Part shown: one piece after another, positions 34,791 to 44,535 of the stretch | Numbering within the stretch: position 1 is the first letter of the stretch | Layout of the letters: each line of letters opens with the position of its first letter | Origin: Aerococcus viridans | Lineage (GTDB): Bacteria; Bacillota; Bacilli; Lactobacillales; Aerococcaceae | NCBI RefSeq assembly: GCF_002871935.1 | Contig: NZ_PNHQ01000003.1 | Coordinates: forward strand, 74,164-138,163 | Reading direction: 5' to 3' | DNA: 64,000 nt | The notes under the pieces: generated by a model | The model's input: only the letters and a program-made list of their open reading frames with translations | What the model was told of the DNA's origin: nothing | Databases searched by the model: none | Translations under genes and position numbers: made by a program

Positions 34791-35486
34791 ATGAAAAAAG
34801 ATCCAATTCACCCTTATTTAATGGCGTCCGCCATCACTGCAATACCCTTTATTTTAATCTGTTTAACCGCAATGATTGACATTGATTTTTTGACAGTTAT
34901 CGACCAAAATATTGGCCAACATCTCTATCACTGGGGCCCAGCACCTTTTACAAGCTTTGTACAATATTTTACGCTTATTGGTAATGCCCAAGGAATCATT
35001 CCCCTCACGTTGGTGATAGCTGGTGCTTTCTATTATATCAGCCGAAAATGGCAAGTGTTACTTTGGACAGTTTTCACTATTCTAGTTGGCGTTGGTCCTG
35101 TTGTTTACATCATTAAAAATATTATCCAAAGACCGCGTCCATCCTACTTGACACATCTTGTCGACCAAGGTGGTTATGCCTTCCCTTCTGGACATGCAAC
35201 TGGTGCAGTACTCACATGGGCAACCCTAGCTTTCTTAACTTGGTATTATTTTAAAGATCGGTATCCAAAAATGATGCCCTACTTAATTGGTTTTAGCGTA
35301 TTCATGGCGGTTGCCATCAGTGCATCTCGCTTATACCTTGGTGTCCATTATCTTTCTGATGTCATCGCCGGTTGGTCTATAGGCGCGACTTGGTTCATCC
35401 TTTGCTTGAATTACTTTAATCTATTTATCGCAAATAAAACATCAGCGGAAAATGATATACAAACAGCGCACTTAAAAGAAAAATAG
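34791..35486 (+). CDS. PAP2-family membrane phosphatase
   Basis: A 231-residue protein with six membrane helices and the three PAP2 motifs: KNIIQRPRPS (C1), YAFPSGHATG (C2) and SRLYLGVHYLSDV (C3). It resembles phosphatidylglycerophosphate phosphatase B or undecaprenyl-pyrophosphate phosphatase (BcrC) type enzymes acting on the outer face. The substrate cannot be assigned. The gene is single, between rpsO and uvrB, after GGAGGCAGGCA. Confidence 0.85.
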   Translation: MKKDPIHPYLMASAITAIPFILICLTAMIDIDFLTVIDQNIGQHLYHWGPAPFTSFVQYFTLIGNAQGIIPLTLVIAGAFYYISRKWQVLLWTVFTILVGVGPVVYIIKNIIQRPRPSYLTHLVDQGGYAFPSGHATGAVLTWATLAFLTWYYFKDRYPKMMPYLIGFSVFMAVAISASRLYLGVHYLSDVIAGWSIGATWFILCLNYFNLFIANKTSAENDIQTAHLKEK

Positions 35487-35493
35487 CTCATAG

Positions 35494-35526
35494 AAAAGGC
35501 ACCGCACACAAAGCGATGCCTTTTTT
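35494..35526 (+). terminator. Terminator after the PAP2 gene
   Basis: AAAAGGCACCGC (35494-35505) pairs with GCGATGCCTTTT (35513-35524) and the T-run continues to 35526. Confidence 0.9.
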
Positions 35527-35592
35527 GCTATTCAAAATTCTATCCTATAATTAACACGAGCGACTCTTCTTTGTAGCTAAGTCAAGTAATCG

Positions 35593-37587
35593 CTATTTCT
35601 TCATTTCTGCTTTTAATTCCATGATAATATCACGAAGTTCAGCAGCTTTTTCAAAGTTCAAGTCCTTGGCAGCTTGTTGCATTTCTAATTCCACATTCCG
35701 TAAGGCCTGTTCTCTATCATCCCGTTTTAAGGCCCGTAATTGCTCTGTTAAAGAATTACTCATTTCTTCAGAATTTACGTGCGTAATTCGAATAACATCA
35801 CGTATTTCTTTCTTGATGGTTTGCGGTACAATGCCATGTTCCTTATTGTAGGCTTGTTGGATACTACGACGACGAGCTGTCTCATCTATGGCCCGTCGCA
35901 TTGAATCGGTGACCTCATCAGCGTACATAATAACATGCCCATTTTGATTACGTGCTGCCCGTCCAATAGTTTGGATTAGTGACCGTTCATTACGTAAGAA
36001 ACCTTCCTTATCTGCATCTAATATCGTGACTAAAGATACTTCTGGCACATCAATCCCCTCACGTAGCAAGTTGATCCCAATTAATACATCAAAGACACCT
36101 AAACGTAAGTCACGAATAATTTCCGTCCGCTCTAAAGTCTTGATATCTGAATGCAGGTATTTTACCTTAATGCCTACTTCTTCCAAATAATCTGTTAAGT
36201 CTTCTGCCATTCGTTTCGTTAAAGTGGTGATAAATACCCGTTCTTCTCGTTCAATCCGATCATTAATCTCACTAATAATGTCATCAATTTGACTTTCAAT
36301 CGGGCGTACTTCCACAGTAGGATCTAGCAAGCCGGTTGGTCGAATGATTTGCTCTACAATATCATCTTGACCAGATTTCTCTACTTCATAATCCGCTGGT
36401 GTCGCAGATACGTATAGGGTCTGGTTTAATTTTTCTTCAAACTCTTCTAATTTTAATGGTCGGTTATCTAAGGCTGAAGGTAAACGGAAGCCATGGTCGA
36501 TTAAAACTTGTTTTCTAGCCCTATCCCCATTATACATTCCACGCACCTGTGGCATGGTCATATGTGACTCATCCACCATTAATAGGAAATCATCCGGGAA
36601 GAAGTCTAGCAAGGTATAAGGTGCCTCCCCAGGTTTACGTCCGTCCATATGGCGAGAATAATTCTCAATCCCATTACAATACCCCATCTCAAGGAGCATT
36701 TCCATGTCGTAGCGGGTACGTTGTTCAAGTCGCTGGGCCTCAAGCAACTTCCCTTCATCGTTCAACTCTTTCAAACGTTCTTCTAATTCAGCTTCAATCG
36801 ATCTGACTGATTTTTCCACTTGTTCATGGTCCACCACAAAGTGCGTCGCCGGATAAATAGGATAATGTTCTACTTCAGATTGAACTTCACCTGTTAAAGC
36901 ATCGACTTCACGAATGCGGTCAATTTCGTCACCAAAAAACTCCACTCGAACAGATGAAGAATCGTGAGATGATAAGAAAACATCCACAATATCCCCACGT
37001 ACACGGAAAGTCCCACGCTGGAAGTCAATATCATTTCGTTCATACTGATTTTCAACTAAACGACGCATAAAGTCATCTCTAGATAATGCTTGTCCTTGTC
37101 TAACAGAAATGACATGATCACGATATTCTGTAGGATTCACCAACCCATATATACAAGAAACAGAAGCTACTACAATCGTATCACGACGCTCCAAAATAGC
37201 AGACGTTGCCGAATGCCGCAACTTATCTATCTCATCGTTCACAGAAGCTGACTTTTCAATGTAGGAGTCACTTGATGGCACATAAGCTTCTGGTTGATAG
37301 TAGTCATAATAAGACACAAAATATTCTACCGCATTATTCGGGAAGAATTCTTTTAATTCCCCGTATAATTGCCCAGCAAGGGTCTTATTATGGGCTAATA
37401 CCAAAGTCGGTCGATTGGTTTGTTGGATCACATTCGCCATGGTAAAGGTCTTCCCAGTACCCGTACCACCCAATAGGACTTGTGCCTTGTCGCCCGCCTC
37501 CACCTGTTCTACAATTCTTCTAATGGCTTCCGGTTGGTCACCACTCGGTTCATATTCCGAAACTAAATCGAATTGGTCTATCATCAT
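35593..37587 (-). CDS. uvrB: Excinuclease ABC subunit B
   Basis: A 664-residue Uvr[18 protein letters not shown] (Walker A), the beta-hairpin [32 protein letters not shown] (Walker B region), helicase motifs [16 protein letters not shown] and [12 protein letters not shown], and a C-terminal UVR coiled coil [20 protein letters not shown]. It verifies DNA damage in nucleotide excision repair. uvrA is not adjacent, and no LexA box is visible in its promoter region, both unlike many relatives. Start ATG 37587 follows AGAGAGGTTC. Confidence 0.96.
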   Translation of the reverse strand: MMIDQFDLVSEYEPSGDQPEAIRRIVEQVEAGDKAQVLLGGTGTGKTFTMANVIQQTNRPTLVLAHNKTLAGQLYGELKEFFPNNAVEYFVSYYDYYQPEAYVPSSDSYIEKSASVNDEIDKLRHSATSAILERRDTIVVASVSCIYGLVNPTEYRDHVISVRQGQALSRDDFMRRLVENQYERNDIDFQRGTFRVRGDIVDVFLSSHDSSSVRVEFFGDEIDRIREVDALTGEVQSEVEHYPIYPATHFVVDHEQVEKSVRSIEAELEERLKELNDEGKLLEAQRLEQRTRYDMEMLLEMGYCNGIENYSRHMDGRKPGEAPYTLLDFFPDDFLLMVDESHMTMPQVRGMYNGDRARKQVLIDHGFRLPSALDNRPLKLEEFEEKLNQTLYVSATPADYEVEKSGQDDIVEQIIRPTGLLDPTVEVRPIESQIDDIISEINDRIEREERVFITTLTKRMAEDLTDYLEEVGIKVKYLHSDIKTLERTEIIRDLRLGVFDVLIGINLLREGIDVPEVSLVTILDADKEGFLRNERSLIQTIGRAARNQNGHVIMYADEVTDSMRRAIDETARRRSIQQAYNKEHGIVPQTIKKEIRDVIRITHVNSEEMSNSLTEQLRALKRDDREQALRNVELEMQQAAKDLNFEKAAELRDIIMELKAEMKK

Positions 37588-37798
37588 GAACCTCTCTTCC
37601 TTTTAAAATACACTATTTCATACCTTTTTATTATACCACCTATCCCAATAAAGCCGAAACTTTACCCCTTGAAAAAGGGGGCACGCGACTTGGTTAACCC
37701 TTTTTGTTGATATGCGTATACAAAGTAACGTTGCAGTTCTTACTAGTAGTCAATTTTTAGAAATACGTAACCACATTCCCTACTATCACAAATTTACC
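37588..37798. promoter_or_regulatory. Intergenic uvrB/rpsT region with competing hairpins
   Basis: On the minus strand an extended -10 TGGTATAAT (37631-37639) can drive uvrB. CCCCTT/AAGGGG (37665-37670/37675-37680) and AAAAAGGG/CCCTTTTT (37672-37679/37698-37705) are two stems that share bases and exclude each other. No ORF is seen. Confidence 0.45.
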
Positions 37799-37828
37799 TT
37801 GACTTATCCCTTGTTATTTCTGTATAAT
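37799..37828 (+). promoter_or_regulatory. rpsT promoter
   Basis: TTGACT (37799-37804), an 18-base spacer and a perfect TATAAT (37823-37828) precede rpsT, leaving a leader of about 50 bases. Confidence 0.8.
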
Positions 37829-37885
37829 ATTGTCTGTTAGTGACAAGTTCACTTTTATAATTTGACAGGAAAGTGGGTGTTTTTA

Positions 37886-38134
37886 ATGCCAAATATTGAA
37901 TCAGCAATCAAACGTGCTCGTCAAAACGAAACTGCTAACGCTCGTAACAGTGCGAAAATCGCTTCTGTACGTACAGCTATGAAACACTTTGAACAAGCAG
38001 TTGCAGAAAACGCAGATAACAAAGACGAATTATTACGTCACGCTTCTAAAATGTTAGATCAAGCTGCTAGCAAAGGATTAATCCACGCTAACAAAGCTGC
38101 TCGTGAAAAAGCTCGCTTAGCAAAAAAAGTATAA
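37886..38134 (+). CDS. rpsT: 30S ribosomal protein S20
   Basis: The 82-residue protein [20 protein letters not shown] ... [15 protein letters not shown] is S20, all helical and basic. The start at 37886 matches the family; an in-frame ATG at 37862 would add eight residues without homology. The gene is monocistronic with a strong promoter and terminator. Confidence 0.96.
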   Translation: MPNIESAIKRARQNETANARNSAKIASVRTAMKHFEQAVAENADNKDELLRHASKMLDQAASKGLIHANKAAREKARLAKKV

Positions 38135-38173
38135 TCAACATTGGTAAATGGTGTTACCAAAATTGATCATTAT

Positions 38174-38212
38174 AAAAAGCAGGAAAATGACGTACGCATT
38201 TTCCTGCTTTTT
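38174..38212. terminator. Bidirectional terminator between rpsT and holA
   Basis: AAAAAGCAGGAAAATG (38174-38189) and CATTTTCCTGCTTTTT (38197-38212) form a perfect 16-bp stem with a 7-base loop and T-run, between convergent genes. Confidence 0.95.
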
Positions 38213-38228
38213 TCTTACCTTCTTTTTC

Positions 38229-39263
38229 TTAACTAGCTACACTACCAGAACAAAAATCTAAAATAAACCACTCAATCCCCAGATTTTGGTCTACTTTCCC
38301 TTGTTTAATATCAAAGTCTAATTCAACCAACTTCATATAACCAACCATCAATAAATTGGGTGAATAGGGATTAATCGCCTGTCCAGCCATCTTAATCCGG
38401 TAAGGATGTACACCAATTGTTTGCGCCATGGACCCCTGGTCATACCCAGCTTTTTTCAGTTGAATAATTTGTGTATATAAACGGAAATTAGACTGTAATA
38501 AGCCAAGGATTGCAATTGGTTGATTTTTTTGTGCGATTAATTCACGGTATAAGCGCAAAGCGGATGCCGAATCTTGGCGCATAATATGGTCTGTCAGATG
38601 GAAGATATTGTCATCCAATGACGGTGTCACCAATAAGTCTACATCTCGCTGGTGGATCCTTTTCTCTTCGCCAACATACAAGATTAACTTATCCATTTCT
38701 CGAATCGATTGTGTTAATTGATAATTGGTTCGTTTCAAAAATAATGCCAAAGCTTCGCGTGTCATATCCACACCTTCAGCAGCGACATATCTTTGTATGT
38801 AATCTTTTACTTGTGGCTCAGTCATTATCGAGGTATCTACAAATGTCGCTTTTTTCTTTAATTGCTTAACGATTTTCTTACGACCATCTAATGACTCATA
38901 ATCTGCCACGATCACTAAAACAACACCTTCTGCTGGGTTATCCAAGTATTCCAGTAGTGAACTGTCATCTTGTTTCATGGCATTTTTCTTTTGTGTCCCG
39001 GTTAGAAACGCGGGTTGTCGCATTAAAATCAGCCGTGGTTCATTAAAAAATGAAATGGTATTGGCTTCAATCATGACGTCAGCTAAGCTATCTTCTTCCA
39101 TATCAAAAGAGATATAATTCATCGCATTAGCATCTTCTTGTAAATACTGGCTTTCAATTGTTGTTAAAAACCGGTTGATTAAGTAGGTTTCAGGCCCTTG
39201 TAGTACATATATAGGGTCAATTTGCCCCTTATTCAGCGCCTGTATAGCCTTTTGTAATTCCAT
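38229..39263 (-). CDS. holA: DNA polymerase III subunit delta
   Basis: A 344-residue clamp-loader delta subunit: IYVLQGPETYLINRFLTTI at the N-terminus (degenerate P-loop, as in all delta subunits), LVIVADYESLDGRKKIVKQLKKKA, and the C-terminal AILGLLQSNFRLYTQIIQLKKAG. It opens the sliding clamp. It follows comEC by 10 bases in the comEA-comEC-holA order common to Firmicutes. Confidence 0.95.
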   Translation of the reverse strand: MELQKAIQALNKGQIDPIYVLQGPETYLINRFLTTIESQYLQEDANAMNYISFDMEEDSLADVMIEANTISFFNEPRLILMRQPAFLTGTQKKNAMKQDDSSLLEYLDNPAEGVVLVIVADYESLDGRKKIVKQLKKKATFVDTSIMTEPQVKDYIQRYVAAEGVDMTREALALFLKRTNYQLTQSIREMDKLILYVGEEKRIHQRDVDLLVTPSLDDNIFHLTDHIMRQDSASALRLYRELIAQKNQPIAILGLLQSNFRLYTQIIQLKKAGYDQGSMAQTIGVHPYRIKMAGQAINPYSPNLLMVGYMKLVELDFDIKQGKVDQNLGIEWFILDFCSGSVAS

Positions 39264-39273
39264 AACCTACCTC

Positions 39274-41613
39274 CTATTTTGATTGCACATGCTCTATTTT
39301 AGCGGATTTGGACCAATAAATATAGTGGCTTGCGCCCATTGTATCTGTCCGGTAAATTTTGCTTTCATTCGCTTCAAGGTCAGCTACCACTCGATCTGCT
39401 GGATGGCCATACCGATTATTCTTACCTACTGAAATCCAAGCAACTTTAGGATCCATTCGCTCAATGAAGCTTTTTGAACTTGAATGTTCTGATCCATGGT
39501 GGGCAACCTTTAAAATATCCACTGGAAGCGTGGGTAAATCATCCTCTGCTACGCCTTCAATGTCTCCAGTAAATAGAAAATGATGAAGCCCTATTTTACC
39601 ATATAAAACTAGGGAATCAGCATTTTCTCCTTCTCCTATTTTCTTAGGCGCTAAAACTTGTAGTCTACTTGTCTTATCTAATGTCACCTGATCGCCACTT
39701 TTAAGCCAAATAACCTGCATATCAGGGTTCCGCCCTGTTGCTATGGCGGCTTGTATGGTCTTTAATGATGTTTTGTCCTCCTGCATACCGATAGGTAAGT
39801 ATAGTTTTTGAATTTTAAACGTCTTGGCTACTTCTTCAAATGACCCAATATGGTCAAAGTCTCCATGAGTTAAAAAGACACCGGCAATTGTTCTAGTGCC
39901 GGCAGCTTTTAGACTGGGGATAATTTGTCTTTCTGCGAGACTGTCACTATCCCGTAATTGCCAATGTTTACTAGGATCTGCTTCTGCTGATATATCGGTA
40001 AAGTTTATCTTACCCGCTAAATCAATTAGATAAACCTGCCTTTGGTATGGCGTCTCGATAAAAAAGCTATCCCCCTGTCCAACAGCTAACATGGCTACTT
40101 GCCCATAGCTGTGTAAATAAGGATTTAGGTAAATAAAAAACAAGCTAACGGCTAGTAAACACCTTATCAGCAAGTCTTTACGTTTATTAATTGTTGTCGA
40201 TAAGTTTGCCAAATAAAGCAGTAAACTAACCACAAAGAAAACCAATACCCACGTGTTTAACTTGCCCGTCACCCATTGAAACCATGTCCATTTCTCGGCA
40301 AACAAAGCAAGCATTTCTATCCCCTGAATCAAATAAGCCAGCCCAGCTTGTAGCCAGGTAAAGTAAGGGCCTAACCCTATCAGTTGGATGAGTAAGATCA
40401 GTAATAATCCAGGAAATAAAAAGCTTGAAAATATAAAAGAATAAGTAAAATTTAAAATGAGGGATACCCATGAAAATTCAAAGTAAGTCGTCGTTAAAAA
40501 TGGAATGGTCACAAGACTACAGATAAAACTTTGCCATAATTCCACTTGTATGACATTTTTGCATTTTGCTAGGATATATTTCCCGGAGAACAGTACGGTA
40601 TAAGCTAATGCATAGGTTAGTTGAAAAGACAAAGTAAAAATGACTCTTGGATCTACGAGGAGTAATATGATCATGGACCAAGAGGTACCGATCAAAGATG
40701 ACGGCCGTTGATTTCGCCTTTTCTTTAAAACGTTATAAGTATAGGCTACAAAAGACCGAATCATCCCATATGGCCAACCCAAAAAGATGGTATAAATCAG
40801 TAATATTAGTATGGCAAAGTAATCAAAGACTTCCACTGTCATACCGATTCGAAGGAGTATTTTCTTTAAAAAAGTTAGAAAATATTGCACATGAAAGCCA
40901 GAAATAGAGAATAAATGAATTAACCCAATCATTTGATAAGCTTTTAAAACTTCTCCTTCAAGCGCATCCATCTGGTTAAAAAAGAGCGATAAGGCATAAG
41001 CTGAAACAGTTGAATTAGCCAAGTTGCCTAGCCAATTCGTTACAGCTTGCCTGTTGTTGGCCAGCCAATATTGACCATCCTCTAAATCCCCTTTTAAAAT
41101 CACCGTATCAGCTGACATCACCCAGTAAATGTTTTGCTTTGCTAAATAATCCCGGTAATTAAATAAGTGCGCGTTCTGGTTTTCATCAGGTTCATCTAAA
41201 GTGCCCAGTACAGTGACCTGAAAAGATTTGTCAAGCCCAATCCAGGCTTTTTGCTCTGCCGCTTCTTTAATCGTATAGAAAACTTGCACCCGTTCTTTTT
41301 GGCCCGCAACTGGTGTTTCTCCTTGAAAAGATAGCAAATTACCTGATACTTTTACATCAGTAATAGCAACATCCATCATCAGCTCAGTTTCTGTACCAGA
41401 TAAATAACTTTCTCGACTATTGTCTAAATAAAGAAAATAGCTGGCGATTAAACAGTGAATAATCACTACCTGTAGGCAGAACTTCTTCTCTTTCAAGGTG
41501 AGTATTCTAAGAAAAAATAAGCCATATAGAATCCAAGCCCAAGGATGATTGGTAAGGGTTAAAACAGCTAGTAGGAGGACCCCTAGGCTATGTAAGACCA
41601 ACTTATATTGCAT
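39274..41613 (-). CDS. comEC: Competence DNA channel protein ComEC/Rec2
   Basis: A 779-residue polytopic protein. An N-terminal pair of helices and OB-like DUF4131 region (to about 190) is followed by the Competence domain (HLFSISGFHVQYFL at about 232, YGMIRSFVAYTYNVLKKRRNQRPS) and a C-terminal metallo-beta-lactamase domain (MLAVGQGDSFFIETP, FLTHGDFDHIGSFEEV, LKVAHHGSEHSSSKSF). It is the membrane channel for DNA uptake; the C-terminal domain may degrade one strand. It is intact, so natural transformation could be possible. Confidence 0.95.
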   Translation of the reverse strand: MQYKLVLHSLGVLLLAVLTLTNHPWAWILYGLFFLRILTLKEKKFCLQVVIIHCLIASYFLYLDNSRESYLSGTETELMMDVAITDVKVSGNLLSFQGETPVAGQKERVQVFYTIKEAAEQKAWIGLDKSFQVTVLGTLDEPDENQNAHLFNYRDYLAKQNIYWVMSADTVILKGDLEDGQYWLANNRQAVTNWLGNLANSTVSAYALSLFFNQMDALEGEVLKAYQMIGLIHLFSISGFHVQYFLTFLKKILLRIGMTVEVFDYFAILILLIYTIFLGWPYGMIRSFVAYTYNVLKKRRNQRPSSLIGTSWSMIILLLVDPRVIFTLSFQLTYALAYTVLFSGKYILAKCKNVIQVELWQSFICSLVTIPFLTTTYFEFSWVSLILNFTYSFIFSSFLFPGLLLILLIQLIGLGPYFTWLQAGLAYLIQGIEMLALFAEKWTWFQWVTGKLNTWVLVFFVVSLLLYLANLSTTINKRKDLLIRCLLAVSLFFIYLNPYLHSYGQVAMLAVGQGDSFFIETPYQRQVYLIDLAGKINFTDISAEADPSKHWQLRDSDSLAERQIIPSLKAAGTRTIAGVFLTHGDFDHIGSFEEVAKTFKIQKLYLPIGMQEDKTSLKTIQAAIATGRNPDMQVIWLKSGDQVTLDKTSRLQVLAPKKIGEGENADSLVLYGKIGLHHFLFTGDIEGVAEDDLPTLPVDILKVAHHGSEHSSSKSFIERMDPKVAWISVGKNNRYGHPADRVVADLEANESKIYRTDTMGASHYIYWSKSAKIEHVQSK

Positions 41614-41614
41614 A

Positions 41615-42418
41615 TTAATTCACCGTGATAAAAGGTTTTAACTTCTCCAACGTTTTTTCACCTATACCAGAAACCTGTTCAAGGTCTTCAATACGGGAAA
41701 ATGCCCCATTCGCTTCTCTATAAGCAATAATATCTGTCGCCCGCTTCTCTCCAATACCGGATAAAGTTTGTAACGCCGTAGCATCTGCTGTATTAATATT
41801 GACAAGTTCACTTTGAGCCGTTTCTTGATTGTCTATGTTGGATTCAGTCATTTGACTATCCATGACTAATGTTTTCGTTGAAGGATTTATTTCTTCCCCA
41901 ACTTTAGGCACATAAACCACCATTTGATCCGTCACCAATTGGGCCAAATTCACCTGACTTTGATCGGCTTCTGCTGTTAATCCACCTGCCATTTCAATCA
42001 CATCGTGCACCCGCATACCTGATGATACCGGTACGACTTTGGGTGTTTTAACTGCTCCTTTGATATCTACATACCAAGTTTCACTAGTGGATATACTCGT
42101 AGATGCAATTGTTTCCTCATTTACTTGACTGGACATGGCTACACTATTTGTCGTAGCTGCCCCTTCTTCAATGAGCTCTAAATCTTGATGACTATCCATC
42201 ATTTGATGCGGTTTGCTTTCTGAGAACATGTCATCAATATCCACTTGCTGACTGACAAATAATTGATTACTAGCATACACAACTAAGGCCAACATTGTTA
42301 AAAAGACGACAAAAATACCCAACAAGAACGGCTTATACATAAACCATATTTGTTGGATATTCTGTTCATTTATGTCCGTTTTAAATTGTTGTAGCCAATT
42401 CTTCAACTGTTGCATCAT
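41615..42418 (-). CDS. comEA: Competence protein ComEA (SLBB plus helix-hairpin-helix)
   Basis: About 267 residues: one N-terminal membrane anchor (FLLGIFVVFLTMLALVVYA, about 32-50), a Ser/Thr-rich linker, an SLBB domain (TWYVDIKGAVKTPKVVPVSSG, with RVHDVIEMAGGLTAEAD), and two C-terminal helix-hairpin-helix motifs (INTADATALQTLSGIGEKRA and FSRIEDLEQVSGIGEKTLEK). It binds incoming double-stranded DNA outside the membrane and hands it to ComEC. I use ATG 42418 after AGGTGAGGTGAGT; a GTG at 42424 and an ATG at 42415 are alternatives. Confidence 0.93.
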   Translation of the reverse strand: MMQQLKNWLQQFKTDINEQNIQQIWFMYKPFLLGIFVVFLTMLALVVYASNQLFVSQQVDIDDMFSESKPHQMMDSHQDLELIEEGAATTNSVAMSSQVNEETIASTSISTSETWYVDIKGAVKTPKVVPVSSGMRVHDVIEMAGGLTAEADQSQVNLAQLVTDQMVVYVPKVGEEINPSTKTLVMDSQMTESNIDNQETAQSELVNINTADATALQTLSGIGEKRATDIIAYREANGAFSRIEDLEQVSGIGEKTLEKLKPFITVN

Positions 42419-42507
42419 ACTCACCTCACCTATTTTATACGTTTAAATAGGTAAAAGGTGTCTAGCTACTTTTCAAATGTCACTCAGATTTAACTGATTT
42501 GAGCATG

Positions 42508-43008
42508 TCATCTATTGAGTTCAGCGTATTTGGCCTTAATCGCTTCATTGACATTGGCTGGTACAACACCAGAAATGTCGCCATTAAACTTCGCAACTTC
42601 CTTTATAATTGAACTTGAAACAAAACGATATTTTTCACTCGATAACATTAAAACTGTTTCAATATCTGGCGCTTGGTATTTATTCATCAAAGCAATATTC
42701 GTTTCTTGTTCAAAGTCGCTGGCATTCCGTAATCCACGAATTAAAATACCACACCCTAGTTCACGCGCAAAATTGACAGTTAAACCTGATTTCAAGTAAG
42801 TGACTTCTACATTATCAATATGTTTAGTCGCTTCTTGTGCAAGCGCTAGTTTTTCTTCACCAGTAAATAAGGATGTCTTAGTTGTATTAGTGGCTACTGC
42901 TACATATACATAATCAAACATCTTAGCAGCGCGTTCAATCATATCTACATGTCCCATTGTTAAGGGGTCAAAAGACCCTGCATACAAGGCTCTTCCCTTT
43001 GTTGTCAT
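42508..43008 (-). CDS. coaD: Phosphopantetheine adenylyltransferase
   Basis: A 166-residue CoaD: GSFDPLTMGHVDMIERAA (HxGH nucleotidyltransferase signature as TMGH), LIRGLRNASDFEQETNIALMN and the SSSIIKEVAKFNGD end. It adenylates phosphopantetheine in coenzyme A synthesis. It directly follows rsmD (stop and start abut), the standard pair. Confidence 0.96.
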   Translation of the reverse strand: MTTKGRALYAGSFDPLTMGHVDMIERAAKMFDYVYVAVATNTTKTSLFTGEEKLALAQEATKHIDNVEVTYLKSGLTVNFARELGCGILIRGLRNASDFEQETNIALMNKYQAPDIETVLMLSSEKYRFVSSSIIKEVAKFNGDISGVVPANVNEAIKAKYAELNR

Positions 43009-43575
43009 CTAATCTTCCTCCATTCTGTATACTAGAATTCTCGTGATGCCGTAAGTGACATCTTTGATTTGTTTAAGTGGTCCAAAAGCTTCTGGTAAGG
43101 TATCTTGCTTATCTAATTCACAAATTACACGCGCATTTGGTGATAACCAATTATCAGCTAGAAAGCGATTGATAACATCTTCTAATTGTTGCCCTTTGTA
43201 GGGTGGATCTAGGAAGACCAAATCAAATTGCAGGTCTTTATCTTCATGTCGTAATTGTTGTAGTGTTTTTCGATTATCGCCACCCTTTAAAACATACTGG
43301 TCTTCAATACGAGCTGATGCGATGTTTTCTTTAATAGTTGTTTGGGCTTGGCGGTTTTTCTCAAAGCCGTAAACCACTGCAGCACCTCTTGAAATGGCTT
43401 CAATCCCTAATGCCCCCGATCCTGCATAAAAATCTAATACCCTCGTATCTTCATCAAAATAGGGCCCAATGATATTAAATAAGGATTCCTTGATTTTATC
43501 AGTTGTTGGCCGGGTATTATTCCCTGGTACCGCCTTTAAACGATGTTTCCCAAATTTTCCAGCTATGACGCGCAT
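43009..43575 (-). CDS. rsmD: 16S rRNA (guanine-966 N2)-methyltransferase
   Basis: A 188-residue RsmD: MRVIAGKFGKHRLKAVPGNN, RPTTDKIKESLFNII, VLDFYAGSGALGIEAISRGA (SAM site) and FDLVFLDPPYKG (the DPPY catalytic motif). It methylates G966 in the 30S head. It is the first gene of the rsmD-coaD pair. Confidence 0.95.
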   Translation of the reverse strand: MRVIAGKFGKHRLKAVPGNNTRPTTDKIKESLFNIIGPYFDEDTRVLDFYAGSGALGIEAISRGAAVVYGFEKNRQAQTTIKENIASARIEDQYVLKGGDNRKTLQQLRHEDKDLQFDLVFLDPPYKGQQLEDVINRFLADNWLSPNARVICELDKQDTLPEAFGPLKQIKDVTYGITRILVYRMEED

Positions 43576-43695
43576 AGAATTGTCACCCCACGATTTAGCA
43601 TTTGTTAATATTCTACCATATCAAGGACACTCAACCTATAAGTGTCACCTCTAAAAATAAACAAGTGGCTGCTAGCAAACTTAATTGCCCTAATG

Positions 43696-43730
43696 AAAAA
43701 AGCGCATAACATACTGAATGCTACGGCCCT
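43696..43730 (-). terminator. Terminator after the esterase gene
   Basis: On the minus strand GTAGCAT and ATGTTATGC-like arms precede GC and a six-T run (A-run 43696-43701 on the plus strand). The stem is imperfect. Confidence 0.5.
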
Positions 43731-43755
43731 TTTTCCAAAGTTTATTTAAAATCAA

Positions 43756-44493
43756 TTAAAGTAAGTAATCTAGGAAATACGGTAATTGCTGTCGCCACCA
43801 GATCCAGTCATGTGATACGTCTGGTCCCCATTCTGCAAACCAGGCTGGAATGGCTTTATTTTCAAAGGCCTCACGTAATTTGTAGTAACCAGGTAGGCCA
43901 TCTGCTTCCCAGTCCCCTAGACCGGTACAAACGATGATATCTGCTTGGCATAAGTGGTCGATAAACCAGGGATCATCCAAGGTCCAAATGTAATCAACTG
44001 GCGAGTTGTAGTAAACGGCGAGGTCATCGCCAAAGTCGCCACCAAAGTAACGGACATCGTAAATACCTGATAAGGCTAAAGTTTTATTGAAGACATCCGG
44101 ATGTTTTAGTTGGAAGTTCAAAGCGTGATAAGCACCCATAGAACAGCCTGTCGTCATCATTGGGTCAAACCAACCAGTGTAGTGCTTAATGAAAGGTATG
44201 GCTTCTTCAATTACATAACGTTCGTAGGCATTGTGGGCCTCCGCCCGGTCATGTTGCGATTTCCCTTGGTGGAGCCAAGATTCTTGATCATAGGATGATA
44301 AAGTAAAGAATTGCACTTTTCCTTCATCGATAAAATAATGCGCTGCCTCAATCATACCAAAGTCAGCGAATTCGTCTTTTGACCCACCAGATGAGGGGAA
44401 GACAACGACCGGAATACCCGCATGACCGTAGCGATTTAAGTGCATTTCTTGGTTTAATTGACCTGAGTAATGGTGTAAGAATTCTGCATTCAT
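43756..44493 (-). CDS. Alpha/beta-hydrolase esterase family protein
   Basis: A 245-residue putative esterase (esterase D-like). VVVFPSSGGSKDEF forms the oxyanion region, TTGCSMGAYHALNF is the nucleophile elbow (G-C-S-M-G, about residue 117) and the late DVSHDWIWWRQQLPYFL supplies a likely catalytic His. No signal peptide. It follows the ATP-grasp gene by 42 bases with a strong GGAGGAACAATT, so the two probably form an operon. The substrate is unknown. Confidence 0.8.
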   Translation of the reverse strand: MNAEFLHHYSGQLNQEMHLNRYGHAGIPVVVFPSSGGSKDEFADFGMIEAAHYFIDEGKVQFFTLSSYDQESWLHQGKSQHDRAEAHNAYERYVIEEAIPFIKHYTGWFDPMMTTGCSMGAYHALNFQLKHPDVFNKTLALSGIYDVRYFGGDFGDDLAVYYNSPVDYIWTLDDPWFIDHLCQADIIVCTGLGDWEADGLPGYYKLREAFENKAIPAWFAEWGPDVSHDWIWWRQQLPYFLDYLL

Positions 44494-44535
44494 AATTGTT
44501 CCTCCAGTATGGGTAAAATGACTAACAGCGAATAG

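Noticed and set aside
37588-37885. LexA box for uvrB
   Set aside because: No CGAAC...GTTCG arrangement was found between uvrB and rpsT.
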